Shown here in pieces: positions 10,043 through 22,672 of a DNA stretch of 64,000 nt; position 1 is the stretch's first letter, and each line of letters starts with the position of its first letter. The notes beneath the pieces are model-generated. The model saw only the letters and a list, made by a program, of their open reading frames with translations. It searched no databases and was not told the DNA's origin. Source of the DNA: Larimichthys crocea. Its lineage: Eukaryota; Chordata; Actinopteri; Sciaenidae. The position numbers and the translations under genes were made by a program. The DNA is taken from positions 22,740,248 to 22,804,247 of the forward strand of contig NC_040032.1 in assembly GCF_000972845.2 (NCBI RefSeq), given 5' to 3'.

Positions 10043-11777
10043 ACACACTAAAAAATGCTGGGTTATTTTCATAACCCATCTGCTGGGTAGCTGTGGATTT
10101 TGACCTGATTGGGTTGTTTTTACCCAAGGTTGGGTTAAATATGTTGACCCAACAGACTGGGTTGATATTCGTGGTCTTTAGATTTGGACGGGCATTTGAT
10201 TTTAACGGACTGAGGCTACCGTTAATCACTCTCCAGTTTGAGGCCAGAGGAAACTATGTAAATGGTAAGTAAAACTTAAATTATTATCCTACAACATGTA
10301 GTTTTGGTAGCTTAATGTGGTAACCAAATAGCTGTGTCTTAGTTATTACTTAAAAACTTGACCTCACTCTGCGACTCCAGACGTTTTTGCTAGCTAGATT
10401 TATTTTCGTCCACTTTTTTTTTTCGTTGCTAGCTAGTTATTTCCACCTGATAAAAAATACTCGTTTCCGTCACTTGTGACACACACTTCGATAGACTATC
10501 AAAGTCTAGCTGTGCAGGCATATTTTTCCGTTAGCATATTGTGTACTGAACTTAGTTGTGGTAACGTTAGCATGTTGTGTACTGAACGGTTTTTGCTGTG
10601 TAGATGTGAGTCGGGAGGGACGGAGCTACCCCAGTGTAACGCACCTCGCCATTAGCGAGGTCTATTTCTCTGTGCGGTGTGCGCTGGAGACCAGTTCCCA
10701 TGCATATAGTAGTCTAACATGTCACTGCGTGAGTCCTGTCCTTAGGTTGCTTAGGATTTTGCAGTGATACAGCCAGAGTGTTCTGAAAGGGTGTCTGAGA
10801 AATGGATCCCTGAGTTGGCTGAGAAGATCATTCGCATGAAGACTGGAGACCTTCTTGCAAACATCGATTCACTTCAGGTATTCACATAGAGCTGGTGTAA
10901 CATGTGGCCCCCAACTTTATCAATGTCAACTTTTTCCTCAGTGCAGCAGTGTGAGTTTGAGATTAAGCACATCATTTGAAGTGATGTCTGTGGTTTTCAA
11001 ACTTGAGTGAGTGAAGTGGTCCTTTAATGTTAACAGACGTTTAATTAATGTTTTATTTTTACAGATCAACATGGTGACATAGCGCTACAGCTGCTGCCGG
11101 TGCTGCTCCCAACTGCATTGTACAAAATTGGACGGAAAGTGTACCGCCCCAGCAAGCTGGAGGTTCACAGGGCCTTCATTGACATCCAGCCGGTGAGTTA
11201 AGACAGTGCTTTTCAAAAAATGTCATGTCAAGGACCCTTTACAAGGTCTTGTAGAGACCCCAAGAGAAGACTTACAGTATTTTAAATCTTTTCAAAATGA
11301 TTCAAAATTGTTCATAATTTTTCAAGGTTTATCAACATTTTTTGAAAGTCAGCTCAGCTTTCGCATCACAACACGATCTGAGTGTATAGATCTCCCATTT
11401 TCAAATAAACTAAGAGTAAAATAGAATTAAAGTGGTTAAACTGATTTTGATGCAAGTAACTACTTTTGCTGGGGACCCCAAGGTGCCCACCTCTAGGATC
11501 CTTGGGGATTCCTGGACCGCACTTTTAAGAAACACTGCAGTGAGACAGTCATCATTAATACTGTGCTTAGTGGAATTGACAGGTCATTTTGGCATATACA
11601 GAAATGTTCTTATTGGACTCAAACTACAGATACAGTGTCTGGTGCAGCACTGTGCATTACCTGTGAAATTGAAGCTAACCTGTTGTACAACAGCGTTGGC
11701 CAGGTCCAACTTTGGACCAGCGTTGGGTTACCCAAATTGGGTTATTTTCAACCCAGCAGTTTTAAGAGAGTAGTGTG
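10043..11777. mobile_element. Non-autonomous DNA transposon with TGCTGGGTT-type TIRs
   Basis: The left end (10045: ACACTAAAAAATGCTGGGTT) is mirrored by the right end (AACCCAGCAGTTTTAAGAGAG, 11750-11770). Further GGGTTA/TAACCC inversions lie just inside both ends. The element is about 1.73 kb and has no transposase. Its interior carries splice-site-bordered, exon-like fragments. Superfamily is not assigned, and target duplications could not be recognised with certainty. Confidence 0.65.
10783..11192 (+). pseudogene. Captured exon-like fragments inside the TIR element
   Basis: 10,790-10,878 reads SEKWIPELAEKIIRMKTGDL and ends CTTCAG|GTATTC. 11,066-11,192 follows a TTTTTACAG acceptor, reads DQHGDIALQLLPVLLPTALY and later SKLEVHRAFIDIQP, and ends CCG|GTGAGT. 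These resemble a repetitive fish protein family of unknown function. As written, the two pieces do not join in one frame with these exact borders. They are probably remnants of a host gene or of the autonomous parent. Confidence 0.45.
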
Positions 11778-11952
11778 CCTCAAGCCTACATGTCGCCGCG
11801 CATGCTGCTGCTGCTGTAGAGGGTGCTCAGGACTTCGCTGTCGCTAGGAAAACCTGTCGTCAGGACGAGTTTCTCCATCTCACATCACTTTTCTTCATTG
11901 AACAGAAGGTTTGAGGAAAACTGACTGTTTCTGAATCTCCAAAGATCAGTGA

Positions 11953-12420
11953 GTACAGCTGTCCCTCACTATAATGCGGTTCACCTTTCGCGGACTCGCT
12001 GTTTTGCGGATTTTATTACTGTAATTTTGCTTTTTTTACAGTGTACTGTACAGTATGAACGTGCATTGTGTTCAGCGTCCTGATTAGCTAAGGGAGTACT
12101 GTACAAAATGCGTTCGGCTAGTCAGATTTACAGACATGTTCAATCACTAGCATGTGACTCTGCATTTACCAATACAGTATTGTACTTGTTTTTGTTAAAT
12201 CTGCGAAAGTTTGAACTTTGAGAGTTTAAATAAGAGAGAAATGTGGGAAAATGTTAATGCCTGTCTGAGAAAAGTGTATAAAAGTGTGTGTTTAGGGGTT
12301 TTACGGCCTTAAAACATGTATAATAATTGTAAAAAATAAAGCAGATTACTTTGCGGATTTTGTCTATTGCGGGTTAGTTTTTAGAACGTATCCCCCGCGA
12401 TGAACGAGGGACCACTGTAC
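11953..12420. mobile_element. pogo/Tigger-like MITE
   Basis: The left end TACAGCTGTCCCTCACTATAATGC and the right end (reverse complement GTACAGTGGTCCCTCG) form TIRs bounded by TA. The interior shows the GCGGATTTTGTCTATTGCGGG and GTATCCCCCGCGATG phrases typical of fish Tc1/mariner-pogo non-autonomous elements. No ORF. The 12,425-12,640 stretch shows nothing recognisable. The same element recurs inverted at 32,288-32,758. Confidence 0.7.
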
Positions 12421-12664
12421 TGAGAAACAGTTTTTATGAGGATTGGATTCAAATGAGCTCCAACATGCGCGCCAACACATGGTACCATACCTGAGTTTAC
12501 AAAACCCCGGGTAATATTATTTTATTTGACTTAAAGGGTGATTTTCTGTGTATTTATGCTTGATGATTGTGGTGTTGGTAGGGCTATGGTGTGTTAAGGT
12601 ATGCATGGCAGGTTGTACGCTCACATTAACAATATAGCTACAAAATCAGCTAACCAGGCCTCTC

Positions 12665-13478
12665 TGCACTCTAGGTCTGGACTTTGACTCGTCTATTCTA
12701 ACACATGAATATTCTTTGATCTAAACCATTCCATTGTAGCTCTGGCTTTATGTTTAGGGTCATTGTTTTGCTGTAGGATGAATCTCCTTCCCAGTCTCAA
12801 GTCTTTTGCAGCCTCCAACAGGTTTTCTTCCAGGATTGCCCTGTATTTAGCTCCATCCATCTTCCCATCAACTCTGACCAGCTTCCCTGTCCCTGCTGAA
12901 GAAAAGCTTCCCCACAGCATGACGTTGCCCCCACCATGTTTCACAGAGGGGATGGTGTGTTCAGGGTGATGAGCAGTTTTAGTTTTCTGCCACACATATC
13001 GCTTTGGCCAAAAAGTTCAATTTTGGTCTCATCTGACCAAAGCTCCTTCTTCCACATGTTTGCGGTGTCCCCTCCATGGTTTGTGGCAAACCACAAACAG
13101 GACTTCTTATTACTTTCTTTCAACGATGGCTTTCTTCTTGCCACTCTTCCATAAAGGCCAGATTTGTGGAGTTGTCTTGTGGACAGATTCTCCCACCTGA
13201 GTTGTGGATTATCTGCAGCTCCTCCAGAGTGACCATGGGCCTCTTGGCTGCTTCTCTGACCAGAGCTCTCCTCGCTCGCTCTGTCAGTTTAGGTGGACGG
13301 CCATGTCTTGGTAGGTTTGCAGTTGTGCCATATTTTTTCCATTTTTGGATAATGGATTGAACAGTGGTCCTTGAGATGTTCAAAGCTTGGGATATTTTTT
13401 TTTATATAACCTAACCCTGCTTTATACTTCTCCACAGCTTTATCCCTGACCTGTCTGGTGAGTTCCTTGTTCTCCATG
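12665..13478 (-). pseudogene. Decayed Tc1-like transposase
   Basis: Minus-strand segments in shifted frames give the Tc1 N-terminal HTH region (MENKELTRQVRDKAVEKYK, then MNISRTTVQSIIQKWKKYG), the second HTH with RHGRPPKLTERARRALVREA, the first catalytic Asp (LWSDETKIELFG), the GGG..LWGSFS segment and the second Asp (NNDPKHKARATMEWF). The last part (about 12,665-12,715) is mutated to TAGAATAGACGAGTC where a WPSQSPDLNPIE-like stretch with the catalytic Glu is expected. Frameshifts make it inactive. Upstream flank 13,480-13,850 is Tc1-like non-coding DNA. A sister copy lies inverted at 31,080-32,050. Confidence 0.9.
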
Positions 13479-13914
13479 ATGCTGTTGTTCACTAGTGTTC
13501 TCTAACAAACCACTGAGGCCTCCACAGAACAGGTGTATTTATACGATGAGTAAATTACACACAGGTGGAGTCAGTTTACTAATTACTAACTCTTCTCCCC
13601 TTGCTCCCATCTCGCACGATCTCTGACAGGTAAGAAACAGGAAATAAAAACCCTGGAGGTCATGAATCTTTGGATTAAATAATCATTATGTTTTTTTACG
13701 TACTGGAAAAATCTTAGCTCATCTTGATGAAAATGAATACACCTTAACTGTAAATGACCAAATCCATATCTTGAACAATATTTGACTGTTAAATCTTTTT
13801 GCATGAAACTTTCAGTAACTCATGATGCAAATCATCAACCGGACAGAAGTTATCCAGCTCATTAATAATAACCAACAATTGAAGAAAACATGTGAGTCAC
13901 ATTATTACATATCT

Positions 13915-15085
13915 AATAAATGATTCAGTCATTTTGTACACTGTAACTTCTGAAGTTTTCTACTTTACAAAGTGTAAATTTTAGTTTCATGTTTATATTG
14001 TTAGGTTGAACGTTTTAGAGGACCCAAAGTGCAAATAACAGCCAAAGACCAAGATCAGTAGAAAGTGTTTATTGAAAACACACAAGAACTGTTCAAATAC
14101 ATGCTCTGAGTCACATCCTAAAATCTAACATGCCAACCACTAAAACAGCAAAAATATGAAATAAAGATGAACAAATAATATGCAGCAAAAACAAAAGCAG
14201 CTTTGGATAGATGTACGTTAGATATAACTGAGAAAAACTGAACAGAAATGAAATTTAAGAGCGAGACCAAAGAAGAAAAAAGTCCTAAAGACTTGTTAAG
14301 GCTCTCCCTGTTAAAGAAACAGACAACAGTCGATAAAGATTTTGGTGGCTATAATGTAGCTCGTTCATCAAAACATAAAGATAATATGATAGACATCAAC
14401 TTACAGTGACAAAATAATAAGAAAACATATTTTATTTACATGTGTTGAAGCCTTCACAGTGAACCCGAACAAGTTGACCAAACATTTCCCAGCAACCTTC
14501 TCCCACGCAGAGTCAAGCAATGCTTCCTTTTATCTACAGTTTAGGTGTCTGATTGGAAATCGTATCAGTAGATGACAGTATCTGTCTTGTCTCTATTCTT
14601 TCTATTTGCCTACATTTCTCCTTCTGTTTTCTCTCCTTTCTCTCTCTCCCTCTTTCTCTGCCTACACAGAGCTGACTGTGTGAATGTTGTCATCATTTCC
14701 TGATGGATCTGCTGATATCATTGCTGTCCATTCTGCAACAACACACAGAGGCCAAAAGCTTGTCTATGATCCCTTTCCTCATGAAACACATACGGAATAA
14801 GTCTGCAAGAAGACTCGAGGAGAAAGATGCCAGACAGTAAAACCAAAGGTAAAGTTATTTCTTTCTTCCTCTGACAGTAACACAATGACATTGGGCATGA
14901 ACAGCAGTGTGTAAAAAGCAGCACCAGAACCAAAAACTCCCACAATTCTTCGTTTTTTCATCAGAGGGACAGTGCTGGCAGACAGAGCTTTGAGGTCCCC
15001 CCCAGGAAGATATGAGCAGTGGGAAGGAAGGAGGAGGTAGACAGCGGAATATGATGAATGTAACCTCATCATCAACCCCGAAAAT
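13915..15085 (-). pseudogene. GPCR unit fragment with exon 3 only
   Basis: Similarity to the GPCR unit resumes at TGATTCAGTCATTTTGTACACTG (13,919). The 3' UTR, a poly(A) signal (14,068-14,073) and exon 3 (stop at 14,662-14,664) are recognisable. Exon 3 carries several homopolymer indels (for example GTTTTTTC for GTTTTTC and CAAAAACTC for CAAAACTC) and is cut near 15,085, within what should be the TM5/ECL2 coding region. It belongs to the same subtype as the copy at 32.9 kb (both end in CATCATCAACCCCGAAA). Confidence 0.75.
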
Positions 15086-15144
15086 ATGATATAGCACTTG
15101 TACTTCTACTCCACTCCTTTACTCATACTTTATACATCTCTGCT
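15086..15144. mobile_element. hAT element end fragment
   Basis: The bases ATAGCACTTGTACTTCTACTCC...TTATACATCTCTG match, inverted, the left end of the complete hAT element at 47,547. Only the terminal ~58 bp are present, fused to GPCR exon 3, so the palindrome breakpoint lies inside this element. Confidence 0.75.
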
Positions 15145-17039
15145 GCATGTGCGCTCAGAGCACCGGGAAGAGTGTTAGTGTTTTTACCCGAAGCGTTTTT
15201 GCACCACCAGAAAAAGAGGAGGAGTTTTAACGGGCCTGGGGTTCAATGGGCCATTGCGACAGGAAAGAGGAGCCCGTGTCATGCCAGAACCGGAAAGCTG
15301 GGTGAGCAGACAGCTTCTAGACAACCAAAGGGGAAGTTGACCAGAGGAGATGAGGAGAGAGCAAGAAGAGATCTGGGATTACTTTAAGTCGTTGACGAGA
15401 GATCTTGAAATAAAAAGGCTGAACCACCGACGCTGAGCTGTGCCGTGCCAGAAACCGGAGCTGGATGGAGCATTATAGAGGGAAAGTACATGAACCCCGT
15501 AAAAGCCACAACAGAGTCTTGAACTGTTGTTCACTTGATCCTCCGAGTACGACTTTGTGAAGTGAAGGTTGTGAAAGCGGTGCTGAAAAAGAAGCACATG
15601 TCCCCCTTTAGACAACCTCAGAGGCTGGGACAGGACAGCCACCAAAAGCATATGGCGCCACAGAGGCCACGCTTTATTTGCAATCTCTTTCAAGCGTCTC
15701 GCAAACATACTTTAAAACCCACACTCACAGTTAGCGAGAGGATCGAATCAGCGCTTCCATTTTCCCGAGCAAGTCGTGCCAGCTGCAGGAGCAGGAGATT
15801 GTGTCGCTTTGCTGCTCTGACTGCAATGAATCGGAGCAGCTTGACGTGAAGTAGCCAAGTATTTTACACCGGATGCTGTAATTAGTGAAGGTTTGGAAGC
15901 AGGTAACGAGCAGAAAAATGAGCGAGTTATCTCCAATCTGCTGACAACGGCAATTACCTGACAACACTAAATTGGAGTTTTTAAAAACCCAGAGGAAATA
16001 TGGCTGAGAGCACGCTGGTTGTGTTTGATAGCTCTACAAAAAGTTTCAGTGAGAGCCCTTTAGCTGTTTTTAACATGCAGCAGAGTTTCACACAATACGG
16101 GTCTCAAGGCGCCTGCTGTTTGAGATAGGTTCTGCTGTTCAGATTCCGGCTCTCTGAACTGATACTTTAGATTGTTCAATCGCTTTGGCAGCTGAGGTCG
16201 AGAACAAAATCAGGGTCGTCCTCGCATGTTTTTTAATCCTCGCTTCCCTCTGAGAGAGCAAGGTCAACACAATCGACTCCCTGACGGATTCAAGCTGCTT
16301 AGTCTCCCATGTTCACACACCCTCAGACACCACGGATGACTCCATGTGTGGGTACATGCACACACCACTTGGCCAGCTCTTTGTTTTGATGGTTTTTTTG
16401 TACTGGTGTGTACTCGATGGTGTGTCTGGTGTGAGTTTCTCACTCAAAACCATTACCGGATATCTTGTATCATACCATTCTGAAACAACAGCTAAGCACA
16501 CTTTTTTCCACCCCTGCTTTAGTGTCCTCGTCTCCCCTCTCTCTCACGCTGAGCTCTTCAAATGGCTGTATGAAGCGGAGCTCGGCAGCGAAGGGAGAAC
16601 TAATATAACTGCAGGAGTCCCCATGGATGTTGATGTGTTACACGCTGATTTGCTCTGATCCCCTTTTTAATTGCCTTTTAATTAAACAGCCAACCTTCAC
16701 TAAAACAGTAAAATTAACTTAAGGCATATATTCCTCTCCGTCGTTCTGTCTATCTAGGTGTGTGTGTGTGTGTTGTTAGACTTGAGATCTTACCTTGCAC
16801 ATGTAGATGCAGTTGTGTGGATGGAAAAAAACACTGAAATGCTTGTTTTAACTCACAACATCTGGAAACATTATTGCCTTTATAAAGTGAGCCAGGGAAT
16901 GACTAATCTCCATCCTGCTGGTGCCTCGTTGACTTGTTTAGGTAATCACAGCGAGCGTGAAAATGCTAAATGATTTTTTGAAAAACATTTTAAAGCTCAG
17001 CGAGCTCTCTGTCGTCTTTGTTGGTGATTCACCACTTTG

Positions 17040-17620
17040 TTGAGGTCTGAGTTGAAAAAAAATTCACCTGGAAATACACAGCATGCGGAGCGGCTCGGAA
17101 ACGCCAACATACTCCGACAACTCAACATAATCCGTTGTTCTCATGACGCCCGGGACCACCGAGCGTGCGAGAACAACACGGGATTATGTTTGCGACACGA
17201 CCACAACCGCACGAGATTCCACGGAAATTCACGGATAATCGCGCAGATTTGCCGGCTGTAGTCCTTTGACTCCTGCAATGACATTTCACGCTGCCCTCTT
17301 TTTGTGAGGGTGTCATAACTGATTACGCCTGAAACCCCTCACCTGTTGGACTTCAGGTCGGCCCCCGCCCATCCCGCCCATTATGACGTGTTCTTGAAAT
17401 GAAACTGATCCGCGGTTGAACGAGTATTTTATTTTGAAAATCAACCAGGGTTTTTTTTGTATTTTGTAGCTGCTTTCCTTCCCCGCACATTGCTTCTGTG
17501 CTGAATCTATGCGCCGTGCTCCGGCGTCCGTTAGGTTGTTGCGGAGGGCTCCGGACGCCGCAGTCGTTCCGTCGCGTGACGCAGTGGGGACGGAGGACTG
17601 TGTGACTGACACATAGTCAT
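17040..17620 (+). repeat. CG-rich interspersed repeat, copy 1
   Basis: Shares ~570 bp with 52,925-53,475 (same orientation) and 45,115-45,690 (inverted). Landmarks are CAGCATGCGGAGCGGCT, CATAATCCG, TGCCGGCTGTAGTC, GATTACGCCTGAAA, CCCATTATGACGTGTTCTTG and CCGTGCTCCGGCGTCCGT. No TIR or ORF is evident; class unknown. Confidence 0.75.
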
Positions 17621-18224
17621 TTAGATGTACTTCTTTGCCGTTAAGCCGCTGAGCGGGGAACTATCAAACAACCATATCTGGGCCAGTGGCGCTGGATCAT
17701 TCAAAAGCAAAAAGTAGCAGAGTAAAACTAACAAAAAGACAAAAACTAAAACAAGAAATTGGAAGTTGTGCAAAAATGGAACATGCCTGCTGTAAAGTGA
17801 AACCCCACATTACCCCCCTTCCTTTTCTGCTTTACGTGAGAGCGACTGTCCCCCAACCCAAATTCCACGGGGCCACGGACACGACACAAGCTTATCTCAG
17901 CCGTTCTAGTCAATGCTGCCGTGGTCTGTTCAGACTACGCGGGCTGCTCTACTTTCGAGGACGCCGCGAGCAGCCTGCGGTCGATCTGCCACAGAGCAGC
18001 TGAGCATGACAAGGAAATCAGACAGGACCCAGGAACCGGCGTAGAGAATCCGTCGAATTTCAACATTAAAACACCCGTGCAAACTTCCAGTCACGGAAAA
18101 CAGCTAAAGTGGGCACAAACTTTCTTGACCCGCTCCTGGTGAGGTTTTGAAGTCACTTGGAGAATCAAACAGCAATCAAAACAAGCATCATTGACCACGA
18201 CCTCGTGGCGTGGACTGAAGGCCA

Positions 18225-18850
18225 ACTCACAAGGACGCGGAACGGAACAGCGGAACGGTAAGCGGAACGGTACCACCGTGATTCACCGTAGCAAATCGAA
18301 TCCAGTCTAGTCAAGAGAGCACTCACACCGGGCACGGATCCAGAAGCGTCCCAGAAGCGGCTCTCCTCGCATGGCGCGCAGCTTTCCGCACAGGATTTCT
18401 ATTTCTTCGCGGAGCCGCGGCTAAACCTCATAAAATTTCAACCGCGCACTGCGCCACCAGACAGGAAACCGGGCCTTGAATCACGTAATAAACTTCCGCC
18501 CCCTTTCAAAAGAAACACACAAATACTCGTTCATTTGTCGCTTTTTACAACTTCACATCAACGTGACGTCATGACCGGTGGAACCAGGTGATTCAAAGAT
18601 CGATCAAAGGGTCTCACGAGAGACTAAATTGTTGAAGTGGAAACAACACACAATTCATTTATGACACAACAGATTTTTTTTGGGGGGCCCTTTTTTTTAA
18701 ATCTCCTCCACGTCGGAGAAGAAATTCAGCTGTTTGTTGTTGTTGTTTTTTTTATCCACTGTTTATTGCGGTGGGTCTCGGGTTGTCCAGATTCTCTTCC
18801 GCTTCCGTTCCGGCTTCCGTTCCGCGTTCGGTGTGAGTCCCATGTGAGAC
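18225..18850. mobile_element. MITE with ACTCACACCG-type TIRs, copy 1
   Basis: Ends in GGCCAACTCACAAGGACGCGGAACGG (left) and CCGTTCCGCGTTCGGTGTGAGTCCC (right), an inverted pair with internal GGAACGGAAGC subrepeats, about 620 bp apart. It is more degraded than the inverted twin at 43,955-44,565. No transposase. Confidence 0.7.
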
Positions 18851-18974
18851 GTTGGGCTGAGAGAGATTTAGATTAATTCTCGCCCTCGGTGGTCTCTATT
18901 GTTGGAAGGGGGAGGGAGAGACTAACACTGTGGAAAAAACTGGGCCGAGATTTGAATACAAATGTCGCCGTTGG

Positions 18975-19016
18975 TATAATGATCAGACGTCTGCATACTT
19001 TTGTCCATATAGTGTA
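18975..19016. mobile_element. Tc1/mariner terminal repeat fragment
   Basis: ATACTTTTGTCCATATAGTGTA is the inverse of the ACTATATGGACAAAAGTAT terminus common in fish Tc1/mariner elements. Only one end is seen. The inverted twin is at 43,792-43,830. Confidence 0.6.
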
Positions 19017-20907
19017 TGTTTATTATTTGGCACTCAAAATGTTAACACAGTGTTTCTATGGTTGCAAAGACGACGTTGCACAAACAGCTTGTAACTCCAA
19101 TTGAGACACTGGCACGAGGAAGTAACATAGGAAGTGGTGTACTAACATTACGTATCCCATGTGTAGATATACATTACTCCGCCCAAAATTGTGATATTAC
19201 CACGATCTGATGTTTGCATATCCTGTCCACCTTCAGGCTGAAGTTGAGCTGCCATCTTCCACCATAAATACTTCTTAACCTTCACTCGATTATGAATTCT
19301 TGGCACTGTAAGTGTCGGATCCTGCCGGCGTTCCATCGTGTTGATGTGCTGCTTCTCTTTGGAGAGGAGGAAAGAGAGTGGCTTACTGCCAAAAGTAAAG
19401 GCAGGCTGGTTCTTGAGTGTTGCCCAGTTTTATCTATTCTTCAGTTATAGGCTCGGCTTCTCATCTGTATTTTAATCTAGCTAGTTATCTAGTTGTTAAT
19501 GTATTTCCATTATGCCAATTTCTCTCCGATGTTCCCAGTTACTGGTAACGAACTACAAAAGGTAGGTATAAGACAGTACGAGGCTCTATTTGAAACATAG
19601 ATGGTAATTGTTGGTGATTTAAATTGATCTCTGGGCCTCTTTCTCCTTGACTGATTTCCATCTGTTTCCATCTCTCCCCCTTTGTAAAGACATTCACCAG
19701 TTAAAGCAGGCAGCATCCCATTGCTTCCATGAATCAGTTTAGGAGACTGTTCCCTCCGGTGGGGATATTAGTAAAGTGAAACGGCTGATTAGTTGGAGTA
19801 ATGTTGGATTTGTGAGACTCTGTGGAAAACAGGATGTTTCCCCTGTAGAAGCCAACGTTTGAGGAAATTGCCAGAGCTGTTTGTGGTATCTGTCAAGCTA
19901 TTATTGAGGGCGGCAAACGACAAATCTACCAACTTTGAATCAAAAGAGGAAAAAGCAAAAAAGAGATGACTTCAGTGGTAGCGGTTAACAGATCATCAAG
20001 GTTTAATAAAAAACATTAAAGTTTAATTGCACCAACCCAGCGTCCTCTGACAGATCGTGAGAGTGTTGCTGATTTGAACCCAAATGTTTCTGTGCAGAAG
20101 GGCCTGACGTCGATAGGCATCAAAACTCTCAAGAATTACTCCCTACTGAATTAGGTTCTTTATATTCTATTTAAGTATGATTCAGTCATTTTGTACACTG
20201 TAACTCTGAAGTTTTCTATTACAAAGTGATTTTAGTTTCCATGTTATTTGTTAGGTTGAACGTTTAGAGGACCCAAAGTGCAAATAACAGCCAAAGACCA
20301 AGATCAGTAGAAAGTGTTTATTGAAACACACAAGAACTGTTCAAATACATGCTCTGAGTCACATCCTAAAACTAACATGCCAACCACTAAAACAGCAAAA
20401 ATATGAAATAAAGATGAACCAAATAATATGCAGCAAAAACACAAAGCCAGTTTGGATAGATGTAGTTAGATATAACTGAGAAAAACTGAACAAGAAATGA
20501 AATTAAAGAGAGACCAAGAAGAAAAAAGTCCTAAAGACTTGTTAAGATGCTCTCCCTGTTAAAGAAACAGACAACAGTCAGAATAAAAGATTTTGGTGGC
20601 TATAATGAGCTCAGTTCATCAAACATAAAGATAATAATGATAGACATCAACTTACAGCTGACAAAATAATAAGAAACATATTTTTTACATGTGTTGAAGC
20701 CTTCACAGTGAACCAGAACCAGTTGACCAAAATTTTCCAGCAACCAGTTCTCCCACAGCAGAGTCAAAGCATGTTCCTTTATCTACAGTTAGGTGCTGAT
20801 TGAAATCGTATCAGTAGATGACAGTATCTGTCTTGTCTCTATTCTTTCTATTTGCCTACATTTCTCCTTCTGTTTTCTCTCCTTTCTCTCTCTCCCTCTT
20901 TCTCTGC

Positions 20908-22672
20908 CTACACAGAGCTGACTGTGTGAATGTTGTCATCATTCCTTGATGATCTGCTGTGATATCATTGCTGTCCATTCTGCACAACACACAGAGGCCA
21001 AAAGCTTGTCTATGATCCTTTCCTCATGAACACATACAGGAATAAGTCTGCAAGAAGACTCACCGGAGAAAGTGCCAGACAGTAACCAAAGGTAAAGTTA
21101 TTTCTTGCTTCCTCTGACAGTAACACAATGTGTGGGCATGAACAGCAGTGTGTAAATAACAGCACCAGAACCAAAACTCCCACAATTCTTCGTTTTTCAT
21201 CAGAGGGGACAGTGCTGGGCAGACAGAGCTTTGAGGTCCCACCCAGGAGAATATGGCAGTGGGAAGGGTAAGGAAGATAGACACGAATAATAGAATATAG
21301 TGACCTCAAAAACAAGAAAATTAAATAGGACAAAGACAAGAGCAAGACCCGACCAGGAACAGACCACCACAGAGGTCTTGATGGTTCGTCTGAAGCGGTA
21401 ACCACAGTGGCCAGGCGAGACCAAATACCGTAATACAAGATGGACACATAGTCTTTGAGGAGCTTCAGAATTATAAAGTAATATAATGATCAGACACGAA
21501 GCTACACACATACTGGATAGACAGATAGTTACCTTTCCAGGGGACACACACCATGAACCACACACTGTCAGCAGACTGAAATGTAAATGATTACAATTAC
21601 ATTCAAACCCAGCTGGTTTCCAACAGATCAAGCAGCAGAGCTGAATGATGTCGGTGATGAGAAGGTTGATGACGTAGATCGGAGCAACTTGACCATTTCT
21701 CACCTGCGAGGCGTAAACATAATGCAAATCATATTTAGAAGAGTGGTGGTGAAAAGAAACATTAAATATGGACTTACATGTGACTACAACCAGATTATTA
21801 GAAACAAAAATGAAACAATTAGTCTGTTATTAATGAACACAATGTTTGATTTCTGTAATATGAACAAATAGTGGACGGGGAGTTTTGCTCTGTGTTCATT
21901 AAACTTGACCATCAATGAAGTGTAAAATCACTACAGGCTGCAGACTAAACTTTCTGTGTTCTGTTCAGACATTTAGTGTGTTTGTCTGAATTAACGTCAG
22001 TATGAACTTTATTATCAACACCATTCCAGCTCCACCTGCTCTGAGCTGCTGCTCTCTCATTATTACATCACTTCATCCTCTTTTGTTTTCCTGTCAACAT
22101 GTTTGTTTCCTGATGTGTTAATAACTACGTAAGTGATATTTCCAGTAACAGTTCTACCAGTTTTTCTCAGGTTGAGGTTGATTTATACCCAAGTAACTAT
22201 TTTTTAAACACGATCCACGACTTTTTAGTTTGTGATCTTGGTGATCTCAGAGAAGAATCCCATCACTGAATGCACCTATGAGCTCTCCCACTGCATAAGA
22301 GGTCAATGTGGAGCAATTTGAAATGAAATGATGTCCTCTAAAGTAAACGGTCATTACAACACTTACCCCACCCCAGACTGACGACTCGACCCCCAACCAC
22401 GACTCAAGATTCTTTACGAACAGACTGTACGCACACAAACGAAATAATAAATAACTTATTAGAAATAAAGACATTTCAGTCATAACTGTACATACCTGCA
22501 GAAAAAAGCAGCATAGATGGCCACGAGGGTCAAAGGAAGGCCGACACTGATGATATGTAATCCACCCACAGTCAAGATGAACTCAGCATATCCTTTTGAT
22601 CTAGTTGTAAGGTGTTGTTGCTGTTATTGAGTGTGTTTGTGAGGTTTGTCATGTGTACAATCGCCCCTCCTT
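20908..22672 (-). pseudogene. GPCR array copy, error-rich (exons 1-3)
   Basis: The full gene layout is present on the minus strand: exon 1 about 22,497-22,672, exon 2 21,533-21,703 (14 nt shorter than the intact exon), exon 3 20,908 to about 21,428. Each has multiple single-base indels, so no long frame survives, and the expected start codon region is damaged. Introns and flanks are equally indel-rich except 21,660-21,900, which is clean. Exon 1 is closest to the A/B type. Either a pseudogene or an intact gene read with sequencing errors. Confidence 0.75.

Larger units (their letters stand above)
15145..19930. repeat. Left copy of 4.7-kb inverted flanking block
   Basis: This stretch is the reverse complement of 42,905-47,546, with scattered substitutions and indels. 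Matching landmarks are TTTTTACCCGAAGCGTTTTTGCACC (15,181) against 47,485-47,510, the tRNA-free CG-rich repeat, the ACTCACACCG MITE, and the junction TACCAACTTTGAATCAAA (19,930) against 42,900. No open frame in it looks like a protein. It contains several nested elements, listed separately. Confidence 0.85.

Noticed and set aside
17686..18003. 105-codon frame in the left flanking block
   Set aside because: Not preserved in the inverted copy at 44.7-45.0 kb and overlapping repeat sequence.
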